Positions 25,501 through 36,873 are shown, numbered from the stretch's first letter. The stretch is 64,000 nucleotides of DNA from Actinostola sp. cb2023 (GCA_033675265.1 JAUJYZ010001457.1:124001-188000), one strand, 5' to 3'. Notes: generated by a model not told the origin, from the sequence alone. Made by a program: numbers and translations.

Positions 25501-28500
25501 TGCCACTCAAATCTACAAGTCTCTCAGTGTTGTTAATGTGATGATGGCGATGATGATGATGATGATGATGGTCTACCATGTATGTTTTGCAGGTGTGGGT
25601 ATACGCTGCCACTCAGATCTACTGGTCACTAGGTATTGGCTGGGGTGGAGTGATGACGTTTGCTAGTTTCAACAAGTTTAGAAATAACTTCCACAGGTAA
25701 TAATATAATAACTTAACAAATCTGTCCATGTGCTGACTTTATCTACGTTCCGCCGTCTCATATACTGTACGGTTTTCAAAGGATCCAACTCTTTCCTGCT
25801 TAGAGTTAGACTTTTAAGTCTAAAAAAAACATTTGGAACGGAACCTGATTTTAATTTATATCACAGTGATTGCCTGGTTATCTCTCTGTCTAACTGTGCT
25901 ACAAGCTTTGTGGCTGGTTTTGCTGTCTTCAGTGTCCTTGGCTTCATGGCGCATGTCCTGCGAACAACTGTCGGAAAAGTTGTTGCTTCAGGTAAAAATA
26001 AATGCACATTACAAAACAAAAACAAAGAAAGAAAAGGGAGGAAGGAAGGAAGGAAAGGAAGGAAGGAGGAAGGGGCGTATAGGAGGTAGTGAAGGAAAGA
26101 AGGTAGAGAGGAAGGAAGGAAGGAAGGAAGAAAGAAAGAAAGAAGCAATTAAGGATTCCTCATATATTGCTGCCACCAAACAAACACTACTACCATCAGT
26201 ACTAATGCCAAAGTTGCTGCAATACTGCCAACACTAACGTACCTCCTCCACTTACAGGTCCAGGTCTCGTGTTCATCGTTTACCCAGAAGCCATTTCTCA
26301 ATTGCCTCTGTCTGTGTTTTGGTCCATAATATTCTTCTTCATGTTAGTTACACTGGGGATGGATACCATGGTAAGCTGAATTTAGTTTCGATATCAAATA
26401 ACATCATCCTTATCACCTATTGAAGATACTAGATTCTAATAGAATGAATAGATATACTGGAACCAGACAGAGATGAATGTCTGGCATAGAGGCCTGTCCG
26501 GAGGTCTATATAAAGATATAACCTATAAGTCCACTTGCGGCGATTTCTCCCCCTTTCCCCATCGACTTCACCCCTCCCAGTACGTGCATGGTGGGTCCAT
26601 CACCGAATTTCTATCTTTTTACAAATCGTCCACCGTCTTTTCATGAGGACATTGCAGCCTGACATCCGAATGAACAACTCCACCCAATTTGTTCTCTATC
26701 TGGCACCGAATTTACACCACAATTCCATCTCCTTCCAACTCAATTTTCACCGAATCTCTACCAAATTTCAATCTTTTTCAAGTTTAGGGTTAGTTTTCTG
26801 GTTGGGTAGGGTCTGCATGGATCTGGATTATTATTTTTTCAGTCTTTTTCCTTTTTCTTTTTTTCTTTTTCCTCTACATTTCTATACCACCATTTTCCCA
26901 CTGCAAATGAAAATCCTTTCCATGGACAAATAATATAGTGTGTAAATACAAGAATATATCCTGAGAGTCTTGTGACAGCACCTGACAAAAATGTCTGTCT
27001 TGTGAGGGAGAACCATCAAACAAGAGTTTTTATGTGTTTATTTTGTATCTGTAAAAGTTTGCAGCTCTTGAAGCCTTCGTAACTGCTCTCACCGATGAGA
27101 AACCCAAACTGTTGCGTCGACGCAAATGGCTTCTCTTGGCCGTTGCAAGCGTAGTGATGTTTTTGTTTGGACTCCCGTGTGTCGTGCAAGTAAGTAGATA
27201 AATTAATAATAATAATAATTTATTTCTTCAATGAAATTAAAGTAGCTAAATTAAAGCGTGATATTATAGCAACTTTGAAGCTCCTTCTACTGGATGAAAA
27301 TCCCTTCTCTCCTTTGGGATTCCTGTGTTACGGAAGAAAAGAGAGAACCAGAGCAGAGGAAGAAGAAGTACTTTATTTCTCGGGGAGATGTCCCCTTAGC
27401 TTGGTGGACATATATATGTTCTCTTACGGAGAGGTGTCTTCTTGATGGATATATATGTTCTCTTTCTGGATGCGCTCCCTTTCATGACATATTCCCTTAC
27501 GGGGAGGTGTCCCCCTTGATGGACATATATATGTTCTCTTACTGGAGGTGCTCCCTTCCAGGACATGTTCCCTTACAGGCCGGGAGCTGTCCCCTTGATG
27601 GATATATATGTTCTCTTAGTGGATGCGCTCCCTTTCATGACATGTTCACTTACGGGAACGTGTCCCCCTTGATGGACATATGTGTTATCTTACTGGAGGT
27701 GCTCCCTTCCAGGGCATGTTCACTTACAGGCCGGGAGCTGTCCCCTTGATGGATATATATGTTCCGTTCCAGAAAATGTGTGCTCCCTTCCTGGAAATGC
27801 TTTGGCGAAAAGTGTTCTCTTACTAGACAAGTTCTCTTAGGGGAGAATTGTCCATTCATGGCATGGTTCCAACTATACAAGTCTCAATTGCTATGTTCTT
27901 ATTTCAACGGTTTTTCTTACTTTTAGGGTGGTATTTACGTGTTCAACCTCTTCGACTACCAGGCCGCTGGAATTTCCTTGTTGTTTTGCGTTTTAATGGA
28001 AAACATCTTTATCGCATGGATTTACGGTAAACTGCGTTATCGCTCGGCTTGTTTCGTATTACATGTTAATTCTGTTAATTCTAATATCGTTTTGCAAAGG
28101 TATGGACAACTTTTGCGATGATGTTGAACAGATGACTGGCAGGAAACCCTATCTGTTCATCAGAATTTGTCTGAAGTACATTTCACCCATAATCAGTGTG
28201 GTGAGTAAATTAAAGATAAAGATTTGCTTGGTGATTATAATGATGATGATGGGTGGTGATGATGCATGATAGAAAAGATTTTGGTGGTGCACTGGGGCGG
28301 ATCTAGAATTTTGAGGTGGGGGGTTCACTCCAGAAGGAAATGCTCCTCACCTCCTCACCTATACTCCCCTCCTCAATCACCTTCCTCTTGTCCAAATAGA
28401 AAAATAAAATAAAATATGTTCTTTCATTTCACAGGCAATCCTATTGGCCAACGTTATTAAATGGAACGGTATCAAGTACGATGGTGTTGCTTATCCAGAC

Positions 28501-29247
28501 TGGGCAGAGATCGTCGGTTGGTTTATGTGCCTCACACCAATATTCATCTTCCTAGGCGTGGCTATTTACATGGTCTGGAAAACACCTGGCTCCCTCAGAG
28601 AGGTAACATCGTAAAGCAATGCAGTCCCATTCACTAATACATTTTACCTGGTAAAAAAATTATTGTTTTTTTTCTTCAGCGTTGGGCAATTGTAACGACA
28701 CCCGACCAGCAGGTGTTGGCAGAAATCGAGGAGAAACATGGCATAAAACGAAGGAACGTATATATCTTGGTAAGCATGTCACACTGTCTGTCCATCGTTG
28801 GTTCGATTGGTTGGTGTGTCCAAGTGTGTCTGTCTGTCTGGCTATCTATCTGTCTGTCTGCCTGTTTGTTTTTCTGTCTGTCCGGCTGTCTGTCTGTCTG
28901 CCTGTTAGTAAGTCTCTGTTCGATCTGTCTTTCTGTCGTTCGCTAGTTTTACATTAAACGTTTTGAATCACGATGTTACTGTAAGTTGTGTGCTTGAATT
29001 TCCTGTCTGTCTGCCTGTCTGCCTGTCTGCCTGTCTGCCTGTCTGCCTGTCTGCCTGTCTGCCTGTCTGCCTGTCTGCCTGTCTGCCTGTCTGTCTGTCT
29101 GTCTGTCTGTCTGTCTCATGTCTGTCAGCCAGTCTCTCTGTCTATGGATGGACAGAGACTAAACTGTCTGCCTTATGGAACTACTAATCTGAGTGACGTA
29201 ATCGAGCAGCCTCTAACGATAGTCTTATTTTATTCTTCTTGCAGTAA
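18233..29247 (+). CDS. SLC6-type Na+/Cl--dependent amino-acid transporter, copy C (intact, glycine/GABA-type clade)
   Basis: Coding exons: 18233-18437, 19475-19609, 21347-21497, 23025-23123, 23401-23533, 23699-23833, 25593-25696, 25867-25991, 26258-26370, 27058-27189, 27927-28026, 28100-28200, 28435-28602, 28680-28769, stop TAA 29245-29247. They sum to 1,794 bp (597 residues), close to the family norm, and all phases match. TM1 (residues ~40-60) carries [17 protein letters not shown]. The monoamine-type Asp of TM1 is Gly, as in amino-acid transporters. TM7 has Asn330 and Ser334 in SNCATS, the chloride-site pattern of animal SLC6. Extracellular loop 2 has the paired Cys of [15 protein letters not shown] and N-glycosylation sites at Asn174 and Asn183. 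TM6 has SLGIGWGG, close to glycine transporters. Other family marks are [24 protein letters not shown] and GMDTMFA. The protein should co-transport an amino acid with Na+ and Cl- across the plasma membrane. Glycine is a guess from resemblance. Confidence 0.9.
19628..20657 (-). mobile_element. ~1.03-kb retro-insertion in copy C intron 2, with nested foldback
   Basis: The 11-bp sequence GAGTTTACTTA flanks it on both sides (19,617-19,627 and about 20,658-20,668) but occurs once in copy B, so this is a target-site duplication. The left end is T-rich, as expected of a poly-A tailed element inserted in reverse. Inside, TTAAGGCCTGGGT (19,817) and ACCCAGGCCTTAA (about 20,473-20,485) bound a nested inverted-repeat element. 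No reverse transcriptase frame is visible. Confidence 0.7.
20875..21310. repeat. GATGATGACGACGTAC-type repeat, copy C intron 2
   Basis: About 435 bp of GAT/GAC triplets with recurrent GACGACGTACGATGATG, ending just before the third exon. It is the expanded counterpart of copy B 7,850-8,110. Confidence 0.92.
21735..22470. repeat. CACCACCAACAC repeat, copy C intron 3
   Basis: More than 700 bp of CACCAACAC and CACCACCAACAC variants with almost no G on the + strand. Open frames of over 200 residues on the - strand are artefacts (Trp/Cys- or Val/Gly-rich). It starts about 240 bp after the donor. Confidence 0.93.
22497..22553. repeat. (CAAT)n microsatellite
   Basis: About 14 tandem CAAT/ATCA tetranucleotides directly after the CACC-type repeat in copy C intron 3. 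Confidence 0.95.
23880..25476. repeat. 18-bp minisatellite, copy C intron 6 (~1.6 kb)
   Basis: Nearly 90 copies of GATGAGGAGAAAGGATTG and variants (GAGGACAAAGGATTG, GATGATGAGAAAG). Variant types are arranged in higher-order runs, for example consecutive GAGGACAAAG units at 24,170-24,300 followed by GAGGAGAAAG units. Copy B has the same unit in about 1 kb. Both strands give open frames of about 545 residues because the period is a multiple of three. The decoy acceptor at 25,486 follows directly. Confidence 0.96.
25487..25537 (+). other. Partial duplicate of the TM6-region exon, copy C
   Basis: TTTACAG precedes GTGTGGGTATACACTGCC, a near copy of the start of the real exon at 25,593. The block to 25,537 is 51 bp, in frame ([13 protein letters not shown] followed by SVVN), and is followed by GTGATG. 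It could be a decoy, or a cassette that would duplicate the start of TM6. Copy B has an equivalent at 11,823. Confidence 0.7.
26030..26140. repeat. GGAA-rich microsatellite, copy C intron 8
   Basis: Interrupted GGAAGGAA tract about 45 bp after the donor at 25,992. Copy B carries the long GGCA/GGAA array at the same place. Confidence 0.9.
27380..27790. repeat. Degenerate ~77-bp minisatellite, copy C intron 10
   Basis: Recurrent CCCCTTGATGGA(C/T)ATATATG and GGTGCTCCCTTCCAGGACAT phrases, related to the arrays in the same intron of copies A and B but more diverged. Confidence 0.85.
28820..29125. repeat. CTGT/CTGC tetranucleotide repeat, copy C last intron
   Basis: Two tracts, about 28,820-28,915 and 29,004-29,125, of CTGTCTGCCTGT. 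It lies between the last coding block (28,769) and the stop-codon exon (29,245) and is absent from this intron in copies A and B. If the intron were retained, translation would run into a Cys/Leu-rich low-complexity tail. Confidence 0.92.
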
Positions 29248-29740
29248 TCAATGTCACCATGCAGTAAAAGCACATTCAAATGTAACTGTTAAATCTGTTA
29301 GCAATCGATAGATATCTCGAATCTCATCAGTGGTACTGGTCAGTTTATAGTATTCTATGATAGGAAACGACTCTATTCCTCTTTAAATCAATGATCAGTT
29401 AGCGGCGGTTCTTTTAAAACGAATCAATCCTTTAGATTTACATTCCGTAATTTGTTTGGTAGTTTTGACAGTTATTCACTTTTGGTGAATTCTCTAACGT
29501 AGAATCTTGATCAACGTCTTCAAGTAAAACAACAGCGAAATATTAAGATTTGTGACCACTATTTATTTCAGATTGTAATTCACTAATAAATAATAAAATC
29601 AACTCAATGCAACAACCAACTATTTAACCAAAGGACTTACAAAGTGAATAGGGTTCATCGTCCTTCAATCAATAAACCGTTTATCAGTATCGTTGAGAAT
29701 ACGAATGTGTAATACAATATGTAATAAATTATGATAAAAC
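29248..29740. other. Copy C 3'UTR and spacer
   Basis: AT-rich, no open frame of note. AATAAATAATAAAATC near 29,585 and CAATAAACCG near 29,671 are possible poly-A signals for copy C. It is not similar to the A-B and B-C spacers, so the tandem duplication unit ends here. Confidence 0.5.
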
Positions 29741-29748
29741 TATATAAA
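29741..29748 (+). promoter_or_regulatory. TATA box
   Basis: TATATAAA about 250 bp upstream of the ATG at 30,001, with GGACGAAGGCAG following. It fits a core promoter for the downstream signal-peptide exon, with transcription starting near 29,770-29,780. Confidence 0.55.
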
Positions 29749-30539
29749 GGACGAAGGCAGCACCTCCTCCTGGCTGAAAAATGGTCGCTTGCGACGTCAA
29801 AGGCACACTTCCAGTTCGTGCTTTCTATTGATTTTTTATTAGTCTTTGTTCAATCAGATGTTTATGTTGACAATGACGCCTCGGTTTTATTGCTACAATC
29901 TGTGCTTATAAAACACGTTCAATCATTGATTTGTTATTCTGAAGAAATAACAGGTTACCCTATTTCGATTCATAAAGAAAATCCTATAGAATCAGCCACA
30001 ATGAACGCGTTCATCTTCTGGTTGTCTTTTGCTTCTATTTTTGCGATTTCCAGTGGTAAGTACAAGTAGTTTTTCTGAAACCGTTTTTCTAGTTGATATG
30101 TTTGTATTTTACGAATCAATCGAAAACGCGATGAAAATGAACTCTAAGAAAGGAACTCGGCGTAACTTTCAGTTGCATAGCTATTATGGAGGGGAATATT
30201 TGAAGTAGTTTGATAATTTTTCAGTGTCCAGTTACTTCTTCCATTCATGTTCATTTTGAGAGTTAAATTTTGATGTCGTTTTTGGACGAGGAAGCGCCGC
30301 GCCTTTGTGAGTGTTTCTATATTTATTTTGAGATGCGGGGGACAAAAGCTAGGAAAGAAAAGAGAAGATGTAATGCTGAAATAATCTACCAAACTTAAAA
30401 CGTTTGCTATTGAAACACTCTATAGTTTCTTCCATTCTCCTTTCTGTATTTTCTCTTTTGAAATTATCAAAAGTGGATGTTTTTATCCAACACTCAAGAC
30501 ATCTATATATACTTGCCAGTGAAGCCGCGTGAAGTTTAA

Positions 30540-30996
30540 CATGCCCCTAATAAATAATACAATATTTTGTAAATCAGTTCTTCCTGATGTGTATAATATG
30601 ATGGTTTAATATTTCTAAATTTGAACCTTGCGTTTAGGAGTAATAGAGGATTGAAATATCAATATGCAAATTTGATGACGTCTACCCAGGCTTCATTTAT
30701 TATACAAAAACGCCCTTGTGTTCATTATTGACATTTGAAAACTTACAGAATATTTCCACAGTCTTTATAAATGATTTTATAACTTTTTCCCCATTTAAAA
30801 AAATTAAGTTCTTCTTGAAAAAGTCTAAATAAGTTATGGCAAAAGCCTGGGTAGACGTCATCAAATTTGCATATTGAGATTTCAATCCTCTATAACTCAT
30901 AAACGCAAGGCTCAAATTTAGAAATATTAAACCATCATATTATACACATCAGGAAGAACTGATTCACAAAATACTGTATTATTTATTAGGGGCACT
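30540..30996. mobile_element. 457-bp foldback element with TTAA target duplication
   Basis: Flanked by TTAA at 30,536-30,539 and 30,997-31,000. The arms are about 150 bp, running from TGCCCCTAATAAATAATAC to a TGACGTCTACCCAGGCTT core and back. TTAA duplication with perfect long ends is typical of piggyBac-mobilised MITEs. It lies in intron 1 of the unrecognised gene. Confidence 0.85.
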
Positions 30997-31833
30997 TTAA
31001 GCTCTCTTATTGACCGCTAGTAAAAGTAACGGTCAAACCTGTATCCACGGAAACACTGATATATCGCCACGAGATATTTAATTACTTTACTAACAAAAGT
31101 AAAGGAAGAAAATTAGCCAGAAGGATTTAATTTTATTGTTAGTTAATTGTAAAGAATTAGACAGTACAGTTACAAATACGTGCGTGCCTCGTACTTCCTC
31201 TTCTGACTCCCTCGTACGTACGTAGGGTATTTGTACGGGCAGGCGCTGAGTGAGACCACTTCCACACTACGTTTTCGTATGAAAACGCATCGTCTATCCT
31301 CAAGGGAATCGAAAACAATCAGCTCAGTACCAGAAACAATAGGAAAACGCAGGTTAGCGTTTTAGTGTGGACGGGGTATGAGTCGCTACTACCAACGCCT
31401 AATCACTCCAAAATATGCAGTCAAAAAATAAGTGAAGCTAATATTTTTCCATTCGGCCAACCGACGACGACAACGTCCCCGGAGATTGCAGTCACGGCAA
31501 TCAAATTACAGCAGGTTTTAATCGCCGGGCTGTATCCAGTGTAACCGGGCTTGGTGCATGGTGATACGTTATTCTTGCATGTGGAAGCCGCAATCTTGAT
31601 AGTTCGGTGCGGAATCAAGTCAGTGAATAGGTTGTTCTTGCCTGTCGACAGTGGCGGGTGAACGCGCAATCTCTGGAACTCTTCGTTTCCGTGTTGGAAT
31701 TCATCAGCCATGTCTCTATGCAGTGTTGTGGAGATGCCGCGTGAAGCAGTTAGGTTATGCGATTAATTAATGTGTTTGAAACAGTGCAAAGTATATAAGT
31801 GAATATAAGTTTGTAAGAGCATATTTTTAAATA

Positions 31834-32102
31834 TACAGTCATCCCCAAAAAGGTTGTCAAGATGAAAAGACTACACTAAAGTCACGTGATCCATTATTTA
31901 ACATCTCTGCGCCTTTGATTCTTAAACAATGCGAGTTGATACCAGCGCCATTACATTCAGTTCTCACAATGCCTCTACTTTCGCATCTCAAACCTTGAAT
32001 TTCATGAGCTTGAAATTGAATATACATAATGAATCACGTAAATCTTTACATGTAGTATTGCAGTCTTTTCAACTGGAGAACCTTTTTTTGGGAATGACTG
32101 TA
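31834..32102. mobile_element. TA-flanked MITE
   Basis: The ends TACAGTCATCCCCAAAAAGG and CCTTTTTTTGGGAATGACTG (followed by TA) are inverted repeats, and AGACT/AGTCTTTTC extends them. Size and TA ends suggest Tc1/mariner-type mobilisation. No coding sequence. Confidence 0.75.
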
Positions 32103-34730
32103 TATAGACTGATGTCTTTGTAACTCCACTGTATGTACAGTAAGTGTAATCTTTGTTTTCTAAAATGCCCATTTAGCTATTATATAACATCTTTAAGAAC
32201 CTTTGATTCTTAAACAATAAAGAGTTCCGTCAAAGAGGTTAACGAGGCAACTGACTCTTAGGTCAACGTGGTGGCGAACAAATGAGACAGTACTTTCGTA
32301 TGGAACTCTTAGAAGCCGGTAACGTGCTTGTGGTCGATTATCACAAGAGGTGTTTTGGCGTAAATCTATACATTGTACTAATGTGACTTCTTAATTTAAC
32401 CTAGAGACTTTAGAAGCCGGTCATGCATTGTGCTTCGATTTATACATGTATCCCCACTAATGGCTTTAGTGTTATCTTTTCATTGACAGTATATCAAGGT
32501 TCCCGGTTTCGTGATGAAACGACGGGTGATACAGGCCATTACAAAGAATACTCTCTGGTTGATAGCACATTCCGAGGCAACTCTCATAGCCCGTCATTTG
32601 AAGCAATTAAACAGATTCAGTACGATCATAACAGCTCTTGAAAGACGCAATAACCGCCAGCTGGGAGAATATCACTCAAGTTTTTCAGCGTAGTTTCGTG
32701 CATTGTAACGACATTGACTTCAAACTCTTGGCGCTCCGGACATCCTCTGACAGTCCATCGTGCTTAGCTTTGTCCAGGGCATTCAGGGTGGCTTCAAAGG
32801 TGAACGCCAGCGCGTGGGAAATAGTAGACCATATTATATCTATATTTTTTCATATTTTACTTGGCGATGTAATCAGCGCATATCTGACGAGTGTAGTAGA
32901 GCTTTATAAGTTATTATTACCTTAGCGTTATTCAAAGGTATAATCTCGCGTGGGAAATAGTAGAGCATCACGCTGGTGTTTCCTGGTATGAGTTACCTGT
33001 AAGACCTGCTTTGAGGTGTACAAGTGACATCACCTATATGTACTGTACAGGGTGTGATTTATTACACGTGTGGGATGCCACGTGCTGCTATTGAAAAGTG
33101 ATCGTTGTCCCTGGCGACCAAGGTAGATGTTTTCTTCACAATTTCCCCCAGTTGCCGTGTGATGAGACCTCCTACACCCAGACACGACTCGTTTTTATCG
33201 ACGTCGATATGGAAATAGCGTATAGCAAATAAATTCATTCCGCGCCCTGAATTCCTGGTGAAGAGTCCATCGTTTGCATTGCTCTAGTGTCAGGAGCGCA
33301 GGCATAATAACATGGGCGTGCGAGTGGTTGACTAGTAGCTACAGTCACAGGCAGCCCAACCATTGTTTCTGAGGCTTTTATAATTATTAAAAAATATATT
33401 TGCATGCGCGCGTCTTTTTTTTGATGAGTTTCCTGTGGTAGAGCGCGCGCGCGATACGTATTATATTGGGTTCCCTGTGCATAGAAATGTATAATGTTGG
33501 GATCCCTGTGTGCGTCCTGCGGGACGCGCCAGCACTTTCAAGAGGTACGAGTCCTATACTTTAATAAATCGTGTAGCTGTGAGTGGATACCTGTCGCGTT
33601 ATCAAATCTTTCAGGGCGTTAGCCTGTTGTGAATTCTGTTTCGATAGGATCTGTTTATTGGCATCTCTTGTTGATATATATATAGTTGCAGCTTCAAATC
33701 CGAAACAACATTGATTAGAGACTAGCTGTATGCGTATCCTCATAGAACACTGGCGCTATGACTCAAGATTGATGCAGACGGAAGGAAGTTATCGTATTGT
33801 GTTGAGCACTCCTACATAGTAGGCCATAGTAGGAGGAGAAACCACAAGAGTGTTCAGTGGATAGCAAGCCAGAAAACAGGCTAAAAATAAGCAAATTCGA
33901 TGCAATTCAAACTTATACTTACTCTACACAGTGCGATAATCATATGCCAAGAGTTTTTAACTCCAAAAAATATATTTTAAAAATTCGACTTTTTCGATGG
34001 AAAAGCTCCAATTTTGGGCTCCCTGTGGTGAAAAATGTGGGAACCCTGTGGTGCGCTCGAACTTGAAGACTATCTGCGGTGGCACGAAACGGTTGGCGAT
34101 ATTATAGTGCTCCTTGCTCCTTGAGACAACTGATCGCGGATTTTTGTATGCGCGTGAATCTCTTCAATTCCTAGTCAGTGGTATTCTTCTCACACTCATA
34201 ACGTGGCAGGATCTAAGATGTTCTCATCAGGCTCCAAGTGTTGTCACTTGACGGTAATCCACACCACTTGAGAAGATATTCTGTTCTGCCCTTTCGTTTG
34301 CGTTTCTGAAGTAGTATCGCTATCGTTAAGGCTGGTTTGGGGCGTTCGCGTCTCCCAAAACTTCCGCTTGTATCTTATCCTTACGAACCTCGAGGTAGAT
34401 GGGAGTTCGGCGTCTTTTTCTTCTCTGCTGGGATAAACGCTCGTATGACTACTGCACTCAATCGCAATAAAGCTGAATTTAAAACAATACAGAGGGGGAG
34501 AGTTGGGGTTGGATGATGATGGCTACATTACTTCAGACATGTATTTTTAACAAGTATTTTATGCTTTGTTTCCTAAGCTTGGAAGAAGATCAGTCATTAT
34601 CCGATATGTTTCGAGGCTGCCAGGGACAAACCTGGTCGTTTCCAGCATTATGGAGAAAGCAAACTCATCAAAGGATTGCGTCTAAAGTGGCTGTCAGGTG
34701 AAGTCAGGTATATGAAGATAGAATCAATGA

Positions 34731-35085
34731 GCCTCTCCTCTCCTCTCCTCTCCTCTCCTCTCCTCTCCTCTCCTCTCCTCTCCTCTCCTCTCCTCTCCTC
34801 TCCTCTCCTCCTCTCCTCTCCTCTCCTCTCCTCTCCTCCTCTCCTCTCCTCCTCTCCTCTCTCCTCTCCTCTCCTCTCCTCTCCTCTCCTCTCCTCTCCT
34901 CTCCTCTCCTCTCCTCTCCTCTCCTCTCCTCTCCTCTCCTCTCCTCTCCTCTCCTCTCCTCTCCCTCCTCTCCTCTCCTCTCCTCTCCTCTCCTCTCCTC
35001 TCCTCTCCTCTCCTCCTCTCCTCTCCTCTCCTCTCCTCTCATCTCTTCTCCTCTCCTCTCCTCTCCTTTCCTCTCCTTTCCTCAG
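34731..35085. repeat. (TCCTC)n pentanucleotide satellite
   Basis: About 355 bp of almost pure TCCTC with occasional CTCCTC slips, entirely pyrimidine on the + strand. It lies between two exon-like blocks, ending 46 bp before the acceptor at 35,131, and may serve as an extreme polypyrimidine tract. Confidence 0.97.
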
Positions 35086-35753
35086 TTCTTATTGGTTTTC
35101 ACTCAATGCAAAGCTGTATTTGTCTTTTCAGGTGCGAGCCCAAAGTGATGTACAATGAGCAAATGGGGTTTGCTCTCGACACCCTACTTTCAAAAGCTAT
35201 CGTTTAAACGTGATTGTAACCGATGAAAATAACAACATCATCTATCCTAAAAAGCAATACATCAAACATGCAGCGGGTCTGTGGTACTGGCTGCCAGGTA
35301 ATACCATGCAAACAGCCTCTCTTTTAATGAAGGTTAGATTAAAATGTATAAAAAAATTTCAATTTGCCACGCCCTTCTGGCTACAGCAAGGCGGTGTTTT
35401 GAAACTTTGGTACGGAGAGGATCTCATGAACTGGAAAGATACAGATAATCAGGGCCACGTGTGCGTTGATATCTATGCTCTTTTCGCCGATTAGTCCAAT
35501 CACATAGATTGTTGTTAGTTTTTTTGTACTGATAGAGGAGAACAGTCACTTTTTATTGTATGGAATATTAGTTGAAATAAATTACAAACACAGAATCCCT
35601 TTGTTAATCTTCAGTATAAAATCCTGACATCCTTGCAAACCAGTTTTGAAGAACAATTTTAGGGGGGGGGGGGGGGGGGGGGGGGGACGGGGGGGAAAGG
35701 AAGGCACAGTCACCGGATTCATTTATGGGTTCCCTGTGCCTCTACATTCTCGT

Positions 35754-36278
35754 ACCCAGAGCCCGCTCGTCATTTGGTTTGTCGCTGGCTCTGGGAATCC
35801 CTGAAATTTTAGCGAATTTCATTGGCTGATGAAATCAACAATGACTGATCGGATTTGATTGGTTCATTAGATCAACAAAGATTCAAACTTGCAAGGCGAA
35901 CGAAAGGAATGACAGCGACGGGTATTTTCATACAATGGTATTCCGTTATTGAATTATATAAAGCTATGGAAATGAGAGTGACTGTGTAGACATAAATTGT
36001 CTGAATTCGTAAAGGGAGATTCATAAATTATTATAACGGCTACAGACACAATCGTCGTCCCTTTGAGTATTGCCAATCAGGAATGCAAGATTATATTTCA
36101 CTCCAGCCTCTAGTGAACCAATAAACCTCCTACATACAGCCAAGACTCTTCCAACCCGCTCTCAGCGGTCTTTAGTATGAGCATGCGCGCTCTGACGACT
36201 TGGTCGTCAAAATTTGACGACCGAGCAACAGGGTTTCCCAGAGCCAGCGACAAACCAAATGACGAGCGGGCTCTGGGT
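35754..36278. mobile_element. ~525-bp foldback element
   Basis: The left end ACCCAGAGCCCGCTCGTCAT continues for about 45 bp, and the exact reverse complement ends at 36,278 (ATGACGAGCGGGCTCTGGGT). No coding sequence inside. Confidence 0.88.
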
Positions 36279-36525
36279 AAGAAAAGTTGAGTTGAGTGGA
36301 AGATTTTGTTCTTTTGCTCTCTTCTACAGATAAGAACGCTACTTAGAAAGGTAGGAAAAGTATATTTATGAGTCTATCGCCTTTGTTGAGCTGTTTTGCT
36401 CAATAAAATACACTACGTTTGTGGAGAAAGAATGATTTAGTTGACCACGTGCAAGTAGTAGTAGTTTATTTATTCACGTGTCATAATTGAGCACAAAACT
36501 CTTTTAAACATGAACGTGCTACTTA

Positions 36526-36566
36526 ATCAAACGGAACAGTTTGCAAGCAAACTGTTCCGTTTGATG
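36526..36566. repeat. Perfect 20-bp-arm hairpin
   Basis: ATCAAACGGAACAGTTTGC, two bases, then its reverse complement. It is short, and no function is evident. Confidence 0.85.
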
Positions 36567-36873
36567 TTCGCTGCTAATCAGACTAATGTCGGGTTTTCTC
36601 GTGAAATATTGTCTCTTTTTGTGACGTGTTTTGTCCCTTGCTTGTTTGAAGGTTTCAGAAATGTGTTTTGATATGTTTTGAATACACAAAAATGTAGTTG
36701 CAACCATCATTGACAGCATTAATGTTGTTGTGATCGTCATTAAGCTTATAAACTTCCTCATCGGTTGACATTTTGGGATTTTGTTGCCAGTATATTATGG
36801 ACACCTTGCTATTGTGGACATCCCGCTAATATGGACAACCGCTGGACCCATGGCCAGCTAAAGTTTCAGAGGC

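Larger units (their letters stand above)
30001..35494 (+). pseudogene. Unrecognised secreted-protein gene with broken reading frame
   Basis: I do not recognise the family. Exon 1 (30001-30055) encodes MNAFIFWLSFASIFAISSG, a clear signal peptide, with GCCACA before the ATG and a GTAAGT donor in phase 1. A matching phase-1 acceptor (ATATCAAG) opens exon 2 at 32,499 (GSRFRDETTGDTGHYKEY). This frame hits TGA at 32,639, but the next frame over continues with coding-like sequence (DAITASWENITQVFQRSF) to a possible donor at 32,800. A third block, 34578-34696 (SLSDMFRGCQGQTWSFP), ends in phase 2 at GTGAAG and fits an acceptor at 35,131 (CEPKVMYNEQMGFALDTLL). There the frame breaks again near 35,197 and resumes as a Trp-rich end (GLWYWLPGN, LKLWYGEDLMNW) with a stop at 35,494. 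Single-base losses at about 32,637 and 35,197 would account for the breaks. Either a pseudogene, or an active gene with sequence errors. Confidence 0.45.

Noticed and set aside
23857..25666. Open frames of about 545 residues on both strands
   Set aside because: They are created by the stop-free 18-bp repeat inside an SLC6 intron. No start context, codon bias or homology supports a protein.
29731..30000. Upstream part of the 112-residue frame as the protein N-terminus
   Set aside because: The ATG at 30,001 has a better context and starts a clean signal peptide, and the upstream frame has no protein-like features, so it is treated as 5'UTR.
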